Shown: piece by piece, positions 8,286-14,261 of the stretch
Layout of the letters: every line of letters starts with the position of its first letter
How positions within the stretch are numbered: position 1 is the stretch's first letter
Assembly: GCA_002483765.1 (NCBI GenBank)
Contig: DLIO01000080.1
Location: forward strand, 1-18,008
Direction: 5' to 3'
Source of the DNA: Lentisphaeria bacterium UBA7640
GTDB taxonomy: Bacteria; Verrucomicrobiota; Lentisphaeria; Victivallales; Victivallaceae
Length of the DNA stretch: 18,008 bases
Notes under the pieces: model-generated
Database searches by the model: none
Told to the model about the DNA's origin: nothing
Seen by the model: the letters and a program-made list of their open reading frames with translations, nothing else
Made by a program: the position numbers and the translations under genes

Positions 8286-8806
8286 CCGTAGCAAGTGTAG
8301 GATTTTCAAGTTCAGGAGAAGTAATGCTGTATGTTGGAGCGTTTACCGCTTTGGCTTTCAGCGCAATTGGATCGGTATTCGGAGCCGGAATCGGCGGTGC
8401 CGCCGCCATCGGAGCCTGGAAAAAATGCTATGTCCAAAAACGTCCCGCCCCCTTTCAGCTAGTCATTTTGAGTGGCATGCCGCTTTCACAAACTATTTAC
8501 GGAATGATTATGATGTTTTTAATCATATCCCTCGGTAGCCCTGCAGTATGGCCAGTTTACGTTTGCATGGGAGTTCTTGGCGGACTAGCCATTGGTGCCT
8601 CTGCTTGGTATCAAGGCAAAGCGGCGGCCGCAGCCTGTGATTCATTCGGCGATACCGGTGAAGGATTTACTAACTATCTGATGGTACTTGGTATTATTGA
8701 AACTGTAGCGATCTTCGTATTAGCATTTGGTATTGTAGTGATCGTAATGTCGGCCGCTGTCGCAGCGCCAGAAGTCGCACCAGAAGTCACTGCAATTGTA
8801 CAGTAA
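8282..8806 (+). CDS. atpK: V/A-type ATPase rotor-ring subunit K (c)
   Basis: A protein of 174 aa with two fused hairpins, so four membrane helices (about 15–45, 60–86, 91–115 and 131–157). It forms the ion-carrying rotor ring. Hairpin 1 has no ion-binding carboxylate (MPLSQTIYG, 66–74); hairpin 2 carries E140 in GIIETVAIF. Residues matching the Na+ ligands of Enterococcus hirae NtpK are present: S69 (for T64), Q70 (Q65), Q111 (Q110) and E140 (E139), with Y73 at the place of Y68. The tail after helix 4, with APEVAPEV, is longer than usual. The start is fixed by the ATGA overlap with atpI and AAGGAG at 8269–8274. It is the last gene before a strong terminator. Na+ use is inferred from the residues. 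Confidence 0.93.
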   Translation: MTVASVGFSSSGEVMLYVGAFTALAFSAIGSVFGAGIGGAAAIGAWKKCYVQKRPAPFQLVILSGMPLSQTIYGMIMMFLIISLGSPAVWPVYVCMGVLGGLAIGASAWYQGKAAAAACDSFGDTGEGFTNYLMVLGIIETVAIFVLAFGIVVIVMSAAVAAPEVAPEVTAIVQ

Positions 8807-8871
8807 ATTGAATAATTGGTAGGTGGCGTTGTTATAAAAGGTTGCCAACTACAATATTAATCTGACAGTTC

Positions 8872-8907
8872 AAAACCACAATTTGCTCAGCAAGTTGTGG
8901 TTTTTTT
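8872..8907 (+). terminator. Rho-independent terminator of the V/A-ATPase operon
   Basis: AAAACCACAA at 8872–8881 pairs with TTGTGGTTTT at 8895–8904. The stem continues inward through a T·G pair and TTGC/GCAA to a three-base TCA loop, about 15 pairs in all. It is directly followed by a seven-T run at 8901–8907. It lies 65 nt after the atpK stop. The sequence between (8807–8871) holds only a weak imperfect hairpin, TAGGTGGC with GCCAACTA. Confidence 0.9.
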
Positions 8908-8961
8908 ATTGCCTATTTCTTTGGTCAATGCAAGCATCTACGTTCTGTAACTTTAGTTTTC

Positions 8962-8992
8962 AATTCACGCGCGCATAATGCGCGCGCGAATT
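8962..8992 (+). repeat. GC-palindrome repeat, copy 2
   Basis: A 31-nt palindrome with 14 of 15 arm positions paired (A8967 opposite C8987 is the mismatch) around the core GCGCGCATAATGCGCGC; the outer arms are AATTC/GAATT. It lies between the convergent 3' ends of atpK and the alcohol dehydrogenase, 55 nt beyond a complete terminator, so it is not needed to stop atpK transcription. The right flank TTAAGAC is shared with copy 1. The remaining sequence to 9104 shows only a small hairpin at about 9057–9074. Confidence 0.9.
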
Positions 8993-9104
8993 AAGACATA
9001 CAGTTATATCTGAATACATTGCCTGAAAACTTTGGGTTAGAGCAATTACACCAGCGCCATGCCGAATGGTATGGTTTGGTTAAAACCTCTTATTGTTGAA
9101 GTCT

Positions 9105-10346
9105 TTATTTAGAACTTTCCTTATCTTCATCATCATCAGGCATCCGATTCATTGACCTGCTGTAAATATTGGCGATCGAGGCATAATCGCCTATCGTTGG
9201 AGCCAACCCCACCAATGAACTCAGTGATGGCGTGTTAAACACCAGATCGGTCAACATGTTAACATCAGTTTCATAAAATCCATCGTCCCCAAGTTTTCTA
9301 TCGGCTCCCATTCTGGCCAACCATTTTTCAACACTGCGCGCAAATTTTGTGGTCTCCTTCTCGTCACCGGTAAAACCGGGTATTGCAGGAGCGAAAATAT
9401 GCGCCAAAACATTACCGCACGATGGATAAATATTTTCAATAACTGCAGGAAGCAACATTGCCAATCCAAGACCATGACTTAATTCAGGCTTGACGGCACT
9501 GAGTGGGTGTTCAAGCGCGTGTGTGTAATGTAGCAGTGAATTATCAAATGCCACGCCGGCCAACATGGCCGCATACATCAGAAAATAACGCGCAGTTAAG
9601 TCTTCAGGATCATCCATCGCCAGTGGCAAATACGTATCGACTAAATCAATAGTTTGAGTCGCCAAGGTAATGGCATAAACATTGACTGCTTTGGAGGTTG
9701 CCGCTTCAATTGCGTGATTGACCGCATCAATACTAACGTAGCAGGTCTGCTCCAATGGCAAGCCTATTGTAAGACCAGGATCATCAATCGAATACAATGG
9801 GTATATACAATCGTAAGCGATCGCCGGTTTGTGTTTTTTCTCCGGTATTGTAACAACGGCAAAACGGTTTGCTTCAGAGCCGGTGCCATGGGTCAAATTA
9901 ATGGCAATAATCGGTAGTGCTTCGGTCGGAGTGAATTTAAAGTTATAAAGATCTCGAGCATTATTATTCGGATTCTTTAGTAAAATCGCGGCACTCTTGC
10001 CGACATCAATCGGACTTCCTCCGCCGATAGCGATAACTGCAGTCGCGCAATTTTTATGCCCAAGCGCAACTGCTTCATCGACATGGTCAGCGGTCGGATT
10101 GGGAGTTACTTTATTGTATAATTCATAGTTGATCCCATGTTTCGCCATAGCCGCGGTCACATGATCCCACGCTCCAGTAGATTTGTATGAACCTTTTCCA
10201 CAAACCACCAGAACATTTTCGACTCCGCGGTTTTTTAGCTCTTCGATGATAAAATCAATTTTGGCAATGGCGCCGACTCCGAAAAATACGGTATTACGTA
10301 AACGAATTTCACGAACTGTGTTAATGTCAATGCTGTTTTTCCACAT
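9105..10346 (-). CDS. Iron-containing alcohol dehydrogenase
   Basis: A group III Fe-dependent NAD(P) alcohol dehydrogenase of 413 aa; substrate unknown. The Rossmann-like N-terminal half contains the nucleotide-binding loop GGGSPIDVGKS (108–118) and THGTGSEAN (152–160). The metal ligands by alignment to FucO are D207 and H211 (SIDAVNHAIEA), H276 (THALEH) and H291 (ELSHGLGLAMLLP). The C-terminus is an acidic tail (PDDDEDKESSK). I chose the ATG at 10344–10346: GGGAG sits 7 nt upstream, and the family begins near RNTVFFGVGAI. A longer frame to 10394 adds 16 residues without a ribosome site. It is transcribed alone, towards the ATPase operon and copy 2 of the palindrome. A fermentative role in reducing aldehydes or oxidising alcohols is likely. 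Confidence 0.9.
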   Translation of the reverse strand: MWKNSIDINTVREIRLRNTVFFGVGAIAKIDFIIEELKNRGVENVLVVCGKGSYKSTGAWDHVTAAMAKHGINYELYNKVTPNPTADHVDEAVALGHKNCATAVIAIGGGSPIDVGKSAAILLKNPNNNARDLYNFKFTPTEALPIIAINLTHGTGSEANRFAVVTIPEKKHKPAIAYDCIYPLYSIDDPGLTIGLPLEQTCYVSIDAVNHAIEAATSKAVNVYAITLATQTIDLVDTYLPLAMDDPEDLTARYFLMYAAMLAGVAFDNSLLHYTHALEHPLSAVKPELSHGLGLAMLLPAVIENIYPSCGNVLAHIFAPAIPGFTGDEKETTKFARSVEKWLARMGADRKLGDDGFYETDVNMLTDLVFNTPSLSSLVGLAPTIGDYASIANIYSRSMNRMPDDDEDKESSK

Positions 10347-10695
10347 AATAATTCTCCCATTGTTTGAGGTTCTACTAAGTAAAAGTAATCGCAATAGTTT
10401 TTATTTCAATTCCTACACCAAATTTTCTTTTAAAGTAGACTAAGTTGAAAACATCAGCCGCACCTAACGTCCAATTTATTTTCCAGAACTCATCACCAGT
10501 AACTCCGTGTCTATTCCCCCTTTTGCTTTCATTTTTCCATCTTGCTAGCATCCCATCAATAATAATTAGCGCTCAAAAATCCTTTACCAGATTTTTTCCT
10601 TATCTTAGCATATTCGCGTTATGCCTCTTGATTTTTCAAAAATTGATTATAACCTATCAAAGTTGTATCGAAATAAAAAAACACCGGAATTTGTC
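10347..10695. other. Divergent intergenic region
   Basis: An AT-rich spacer between the alcohol dehydrogenase (minus) and methyltransferase (plus) genes, so it should contain promoters for both. Only the dehydrogenase ribosome site (10354–10358, minus) is clear. TTGATT at 10628 with TATAAC at 10648 on the plus strand looks promoter-like, but the 14-nt spacing is too short to trust. The open frame at 10445–10708 has no ribosome site or recognisable family and is not called. Confidence 0.4.
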
Positions 10696-11319
10696 ATGCC
10701 TAAAATAGAATCGTTCGAAAAACACAGTGATGCTTATGATCAATGGTTTGAGAAAAACCACGCTCTCTATGAAGCCGAACTGGAAGTCATCCGCCAACTT
10801 ATTCCTCCCGGAACTGAAGGCGTAGAAGTCGGGGTTGGTTCCGGTAGGTTTGCGGCACCATTGGGCATAAAAATCGGCGTTGAACCTTCAGAAAAAATGG
10901 CACTAAAAGCAAGAAAACAGGGAATAGAAGTTTATCCCGGAGTCGCTGAAAACCTGCCTTTCCCTGACAACAGTTTCGATTTTGTACTAATGGTTACGAC
11001 CATCTGTTTTGTCGATGATATTGCGAACTCTTTCGCTGAGGCATTCAGAGTGCTAAAACCCAAAGCAACAATTATTGTCGGTTTCATCGACAAAGAAAGC
11101 ACTATGGGCAAACATTATGAGGCAAAACGGCATGACAGCAAATTCTATAAAAACGCCAATTTCTTCTCCACCCAAGAAGTGCTTAAACATCTCAACAGCG
11201 CAGGATTCCAAGAGTCTGAAATCAAACAAACACTTCTCCCCGAAGCAGCACCAGAAACCATTCTCGACGGTTTCGGCAAAGGCGCTTTTGTCGCAATAAA
11301 GGCAACAAAACAACTTTAG
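10696..11319 (+). CDS. Class I SAM-dependent methyltransferase
   Basis: A protein of 207 aa. The N-terminus FEKHSDAYDQWFEKN is the usual beginning of this methyltransferase group. Motif I is VEVGVGSGRFAAP (43–55), followed by the acidic ribose-binding residue in GVEPS (E63). Post-I and motif II/III regions are AENLPFPDNSFDFVLMV (84–100) and AFRVLKPKATIIVGF. The ubiE/Methyltransf_11 fold is clear; the substrate is not. I chose ATG 10696 because homologues start near MPKIE.FEKH and CGGA lies 7 nt before it. The frame opens back to 10621 without a ribosome site. The VOC gene follows after 59 nt on the same strand, so the two may be cotranscribed. Confidence 0.85.
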   Translation: MPKIESFEKHSDAYDQWFEKNHALYEAELEVIRQLIPPGTEGVEVGVGSGRFAAPLGIKIGVEPSEKMALKARKQGIEVYPGVAENLPFPDNSFDFVLMVTTICFVDDIANSFAEAFRVLKPKATIIVGFIDKESTMGKHYEAKRHDSKFYKNANFFSTQEVLKHLNSAGFQESEIKQTLLPEAAPETILDGFGKGAFVAIKATKQL

Positions 11320-11320
11320 A

Positions 11321-11339
11321 TCTGAGGTACAATCTCAGA
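11321..11339 (+). terminator. Small hairpin after the methyltransferase gene, weak terminator candidate
   Basis: TCTGAG and CTCAGA form a 6-bp stem with a 7-nt loop directly after the methyltransferase stop, followed by only three T residues (CTTTAATAA). It could be a weak terminator or attenuator before the VOC gene, or mean nothing. Confidence 0.25.
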
Positions 11340-11378
11340 CTTTAATAACCCCCACAACCCCAAACAGGAGTTTAAATT

Positions 11379-11762
11379 ATGTTTAAAAGAATTGACCACG
11401 TAGAAATTGTCGCCAGCGATCCAGAAAGAACCATTGACTTCTATGTCAACATCCTCGGTTTTAAGATTAAAAATCGAATCGCGGTAAAGATGCCCCCGAT
11501 GAGCGAGGTTATTTATCTAAAACTTGGCGACACCGTTCTTGAAATTATCGCCGTTGATAAACCCGAACCAAAGTCTCAATCACCCTGGCAAGTCGGATAC
11601 CGCGGCCTCGCTCTCGAAGTTAATGACATGTCAAAAGCGGTTGCTTATCTGCGTGATAAAGGAGTAATTATCGCAGTGGAACCGGTAGATTTAGGAGATT
11701 CATTCCGCGGAGAAATAAGCGACCCAGACGGGCTCATTATTGAACTTCGCCAATGGAAATAA
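11379..11762 (+). CDS. VOC / glyoxalase-fold protein
   Basis: A protein of 127 aa with the two-module vicinal-oxygen-chelate fold: IDHVEIVASDPERTIDFYVNILGF (5–28) and GLALEVNDMSKAVAYLRDKGV (76–96), ending DPDGLIIELRQ. Family metal ligands are H7 at the first strand, E55 in VLEII, and E122 in LIIELRQ. The fourth, normally His in GYRHIALEV, is Gly76 here (GYRGLALEV), so the metal site is incomplete or differently built. It could be a methylmalonyl-CoA-epimerase-like or lactoylglutathione-lyase-like enzyme, or a non-metal member; I cannot choose. AGGAG at 11366–11370 gives a firm start. The gene ends in a repeat-bearing convergent spacer. Confidence 0.85.
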   Translation: MFKRIDHVEIVASDPERTIDFYVNILGFKIKNRIAVKMPPMSEVIYLKLGDTVLEIIAVDKPEPKSQSPWQVGYRGLALEVNDMSKAVAYLRDKGVIIAVEPVDLGDSFRGEISDPDGLIIELRQWK

Positions 11763-11852
11763 CCAGCCGTTATCGAGTGTAACTTGGCTCTCTAACTTCG
11801 CGCGCGCATAATGCGCGCATGAAGTTAAGCGTGACAATTAGACTGGTTATTT
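11757..11852. repeat. Outer 10-bp inverted repeat spanning two convergent stop codons
   Basis: AAATAACCAG at 11757–11766 is the exact reverse complement of CTGGTTATTT at 11843–11852. The left arm contains the VOC stop codon and the right arm contains the stop codon of the minus-strand GDYXXLXY gene. Palindrome copy 3 lies between them. In RNA from either strand this would make a nested double stem, which suits a bidirectional end signal. That function is inferred. Confidence 0.6.
11793..11827 (+). repeat. GC-palindrome repeat, copy 3
   Basis: A 35-nt palindrome with outer arms TAACTTC/GAAGTTA and the core GCGCGCATAATGCGCGC. One pair is G·T and one is C·A (right arm has CATG where CGCG is expected); the rest pair. 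The outer arms differ in sequence from copies 1 and 2 but still pair fully, a compensatory pattern. It lies between the convergent ends of the VOC and GDYXXLXY genes. The left flank GGCTCT is shared with copy 4 read on the other strand. Confidence 0.9.
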
Positions 11853-12434
11853 GGTTTTGTTTTGCAAGTATTTCTGGAGCGATTGGCCTTTTATTTCTAA
11901 GTCTTCAATTACGGCATTGCCGTCGGCATATACTTTGACTTTCAATACACATTGTTTGGTATCGCCGCGAGTCAATTTGGCGACAATATTTTCAGCCTCG
12001 GGAGCGTGTTTTTCATTCAGGTAAAAACGCTGAAACGGCAACTCAAAAAAGTGCCACTGTTTTTTACGATCAACAGTTTCATTGTCCTCAAATGCTACTC
12101 CGTGACGCTTGTATTTCACGGTGATAAATTCGCTCGCTGGCGGGGTTTTGGATAAACTCACTACAGTTGCCATGCCGTCCGAATCAACGCCTAAAGTGGC
12201 GTAAACATTTTCGCCATAATGATAGGTTGTTTGGTCCGCGGGAATCCGATCCGGTAGCGTCCTGAGCGTCACAAAACGCCCACGAAATGGATCGTACGGA
12301 TCAATCGCGCCACAACGAAAACGATACACCGACGGAACCTGTTCCGGATATTCAATTTTGATGATTTTGTAAACCGGATATGCCATCCCGGCGATGACCG
12401 TCAATAAAAATGCAATTAGTCTGATTTTATTCAT
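11847..12434 (-). CDS. GDYXXLXY domain protein
   Basis: A protein of 195 aa with one N-terminal hydrophobic helix (IRLIAFLLTVIAGMAYPVY, 4–22), a signal anchor or signal peptide, then an exported or periplasmic domain. It carries the pattern of the GDYXXLXY family: DPYDPFRGRFVTLRT (about 45–59) and later WHFFELPFQRFYLNEKHAPEAE. The name motif is altered to GRFVTLRT. The family's function is unknown. Its members usually sit beside DUF2157/DUF4401 membrane proteins, as here. The ATG overlaps the DUF2157 stop by 4 nt, with GGAGGT 6–7 nt upstream, so the two are translated together and probably form one membrane complex. Confidence 0.8.
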   Translation of the reverse strand: MNKIRLIAFLLTVIAGMAYPVYKIIKIEYPEQVPSVYRFRCGAIDPYDPFRGRFVTLRTLPDRIPADQTTYHYGENVYATLGVDSDGMATVVSLSKTPPASEFITVKYKRHGVAFEDNETVDRKKQWHFFELPFQRFYLNEKHAPEAENIVAKLTRGDTKQCVLKVKVYADGNAVIEDLEIKGQSLQKYLQNKTK

Positions 12435-13714
12435 TTCACACCTCCATTATCCTTTTTGCTGGCGCGGTTTACTACAATGTTGGCCACGACGAAAATCGCG
12501 CCAATAGCCATGAAACCCATAGCGCGCCAAAATAGATCAAAATCTGCGGAGAAGAAACGGTAGATAACTAAGCTCGAAATCTGTAACATTCCAATATTAA
12601 AAATCTCCATCCGGCGAGCGCGTATGCCACGAACAACAGCAAACACGCCAAATCCAAGCAACAGCGCGTGGCAAAGCCAGCCTGCTAGTTGGCGATCATC
12701 TACATAGATAATGCAAAGAAAGAACAAAATCATTGTCAACACGCCAGCAGCCATTTCATCGGAACGCTCACGAATAGCCAAAATTCCAGTGATTAAAAAT
12801 GACGATAACACCAAGATTAAGGGCAGAAAAATATCTCCCGTTAAAATTCGGCTCGGCAATGTATGCCAGCCGAACAACAGCAACAGCGTAATTCCCAGCC
12901 ACCCACAAAACAGCCATGGCTTGTGATGAAGATATATTCCTCGATCATAAAAAACAGGCGCTTCATGATCACGATAAAATGTTCCAAAGACATAAAACAG
13001 CGTGACGAACGCAATTACTCCAAGCAATGCGTCACTTTTCATGGAGATCACCACAAACAATGCCACAGGAAGCGAGAGCCAACGCGAAAAGGTTACCGGA
13101 TAACTATTGATATCGTTACGTAGTAAGTTCCAGATTAAAAACAGTAATAATGGCAATAAAAATAACAGATTAAGTAGTGGATTATTGCTCTCAACAAAAG
13201 CAAATAGCCCAAAACAGTAACACCCCGCGAAGGTGTAACTTCTAAAAATATAGAGTAGCGGAAACGTAACCGCTAGAATCAGCGACATAAATTCTGCCAA
13301 AGTACCGCTCAGATGATAAATCTGCGAAATCAATGCAGTCAACGTGATCACTCCAGCCATAACACTGACAGCAGAGGCCTCGCGCCAGCGATTGTCTTTC
13401 TTTTTGACAATAGTGAACACCCCAAGCACAGTCGCACTCAACAGCGGTACAAACGCTATTCCAAGGCGCAATGATTTTGGTAACATATCCCAATTGAACG
13501 CAATCAGCAGTATCATTCCTAAACAGATCAAACACGCGCCAAATACCGCTAACACCGAAACTAAATATTTCTGTGGCGGAGGCGCAGCATTCAGTTGACT
13601 TTGATAGTGTTCGCGCAGACGTTCTTCCACCGTTTGGTCAATTACTGCATTTTCACGCAGTTGTGGCAACTCCTTGACTAGCCATTCCATGAATTTATAA
13701 TTTTTCCAACTCAT
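12431..13714 (-). CDS. DUF2157 multi-pass membrane protein
   Basis: A protein of 427 aa. The cytoplasmic N-terminal helix region (about 1–48, WLVKELPQLRENAVIDQTVEERLREHY) is the DUF2157 start. About 12–14 hydrophobic helices follow, from YLVSVLAVFGACLICLGMIL to FMAIGAIFVVANIVV, with little soluble sequence between them. Function unknown. GGAGGT at 13721–13726 lies 6–7 nt before the ATG. It is first in a two-gene minus-strand unit. The related gene DUF4401, often present in such clusters, is not separate here, and the long C-terminal half may cover its role (inference). Confidence 0.8.
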   Translation of the reverse strand: MSWKNYKFMEWLVKELPQLRENAVIDQTVEERLREHYQSQLNAAPPPQKYLVSVLAVFGACLICLGMILLIAFNWDMLPKSLRLGIAFVPLLSATVLGVFTIVKKKDNRWREASAVSVMAGVITLTALISQIYHLSGTLAEFMSLILAVTFPLLYIFRSYTFAGCYCFGLFAFVESNNPLLNLLFLLPLLLFLIWNLLRNDINSYPVTFSRWLSLPVALFVVISMKSDALLGVIAFVTLFYVFGTFYRDHEAPVFYDRGIYLHHKPWLFCGWLGITLLLLFGWHTLPSRILTGDIFLPLILVLSSFLITGILAIRERSDEMAAGVLTMILFFLCIIYVDDRQLAGWLCHALLLGFGVFAVVRGIRARRMEIFNIGMLQISSLVIYRFFSADFDLFWRAMGFMAIGAIFVVANIVVNRASKKDNGGVK

Positions 13715-13831
13715 TGCAATACCTCCGTTTGGGTTTTAAATATAGCGACAACAGCCACGGCGACACCACATAAAATACCAATAATATACGTGGATACAAC
13801 TGTTCAAGAAGATCGTTTCTGGCAAAGAAGC

Positions 13832-13917
13832 TTATGCCATTGCGGTATTAAAAAAAGATATGACACTACTGCCGAGGTCTTTACTAGCGATTAGGCAGTT
13901 ATCAGGCAATGGCATAA
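13832..13917. repeat. 12-bp inverted repeat upstream of the DUF2157 gene
   Basis: TTATGCCATTGC at 13832–13843 is exactly reverse-complementary to GCAATGGCATAA at 13906–13917, 62 nt apart. It lies in the 269-nt spacer between DUF2157 and tRNA-Gln, which holds no intact gene. A short plus-strand frame at about 13784–13807 reads IYVDTTVQ, resembling the VDTTVQ motif of IS5/IS1182-type transposases, so the spacer may be an insertion-sequence scar. That reading is weak. Confidence 0.5.
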
Positions 13918-13983
13918 TTTGCTGGAATGGGTCGTCACGCTAATGGAAAATGCTATAAAAAAAATGAAGAATAAAGAATGAAG

Positions 13984-14057
13984 TGGCTACCCCGCCAGGA
14001 GTCGAACCTAGACTAAGTGGACCAAAACCACTTGTGCTACCATTACACCACGGGGTA
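13984..14057 (-). tRNA. tRNA-Gln (UUG anticodon)
   Basis: A 74-nt cloverleaf on the minus strand with a fully paired acceptor TACCCCG/CGGGGTA, including the U1-A72 pair usual for tRNA-Gln. The D-arm is GTGT-AATGGTA-GCAC. The anticodon arm is AGTGG-TTTTGGT-CCACT, giving anticodon UUG. The T-arm is CTAGG-TTCGACT-CCTGG. Discriminator G and a genome-encoded CCA follow (13984–13986). It reads CAA codons, and CAG by wobble. No other tRNA is adjacent. Confidence 0.96.
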
Positions 14058-14071
14058 TCGAAAAGACTTTT

Positions 14072-14099
14072 AATATAAGTCCGAAGTGAAGTTTTCCAA
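14072..14099 (-). promoter_or_regulatory. Promoter of tRNA-Gln
   Basis: On the minus strand, TTGGAA (14094–14099) and TATATT (14072–14077, 5 of 6 to −10) are 16 nt apart. An overlapping TTGACT (14099–14104) matches −35 better but is 21 nt away. The −10 ends 14 nt before the mature tRNA 5' end, leaving room for a short leader. The −35 lies inside the left arm of the 11-bp inverted repeat. Confidence 0.5.
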
Positions 14100-14118
14100 G
14101 TCAAATATTGGAAAACTT
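14089..14118. repeat. 11-bp inverted repeat between divergent promoters
   Basis: AAGTTTTCCAA at 14089–14099 is the exact reverse complement of TTGGAAAACTT at 14108–14118, with an 8-nt spacer. It overlaps the −35 of tRNA-Gln and ends 10 nt before the −35 of the lgt cluster. No T-run follows on either strand in the right place, so it is better placed as an operator-like site than as a terminator. Confidence 0.6.
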
Positions 14119-14128
14119 TGAAAAAAAG

Positions 14129-14158
14129 TTGGCAAACTGCCCTGCCGGAGAATATATT
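14129..14158 (+). promoter_or_regulatory. Promoter of the lgt–bcp cluster
   Basis: TTGGCA at 14129–14134 (5 of 6 to −35), an 18-nt spacer, and TATATT at 14153–14158 (5 of 6 to −10). It is the best sigma70-like promoter I see in the window, giving a leader of roughly 95 nt before lgt. It shares the TATATT box with the divergent tRNA promoter. Confidence 0.55.
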
Positions 14159-14261
14159 TGCTTTTCACTCTATGATTTTGTCGCCACTAATGATAAATAA
14201 AACCAAAAACATTCTCTATTGGCGTATCAAATATTAAACAACTTAAAAACTAAGGACTCTC

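Noticed and set aside
9057..9074. Hairpin CCATGCC/GGTATGG as terminator of the alcohol dehydrogenase
   Set aside because: Pairs better on the plus strand (G·U) than on the minus transcript (A·C mismatch), and no U-tract follows on the minus strand.
10347..10394. Longer start for the alcohol dehydrogenase
   Set aside because: Includes the ribosome binding site of the better start and lacks one of its own.
10621..10695. Upstream ATG extension of the methyltransferase
   Set aside because: No ribosome site before 10621, and the added residues do not look like the family N-terminus; the ATG at 10696 does.
10445..10708. Plus-strand open frame of 87 codons before the methyltransferase
   Set aside because: No ribosome site, low-complexity hydrophobic product, runs into the methyltransferase start.
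13344..13598. Plus-strand open frames inside DUF2157 (also 12711–12926 and 12863–13123)
   Set aside because: Antisense shadows of a membrane-protein gene with a strong ribosome site and clear hydrophobic pattern.
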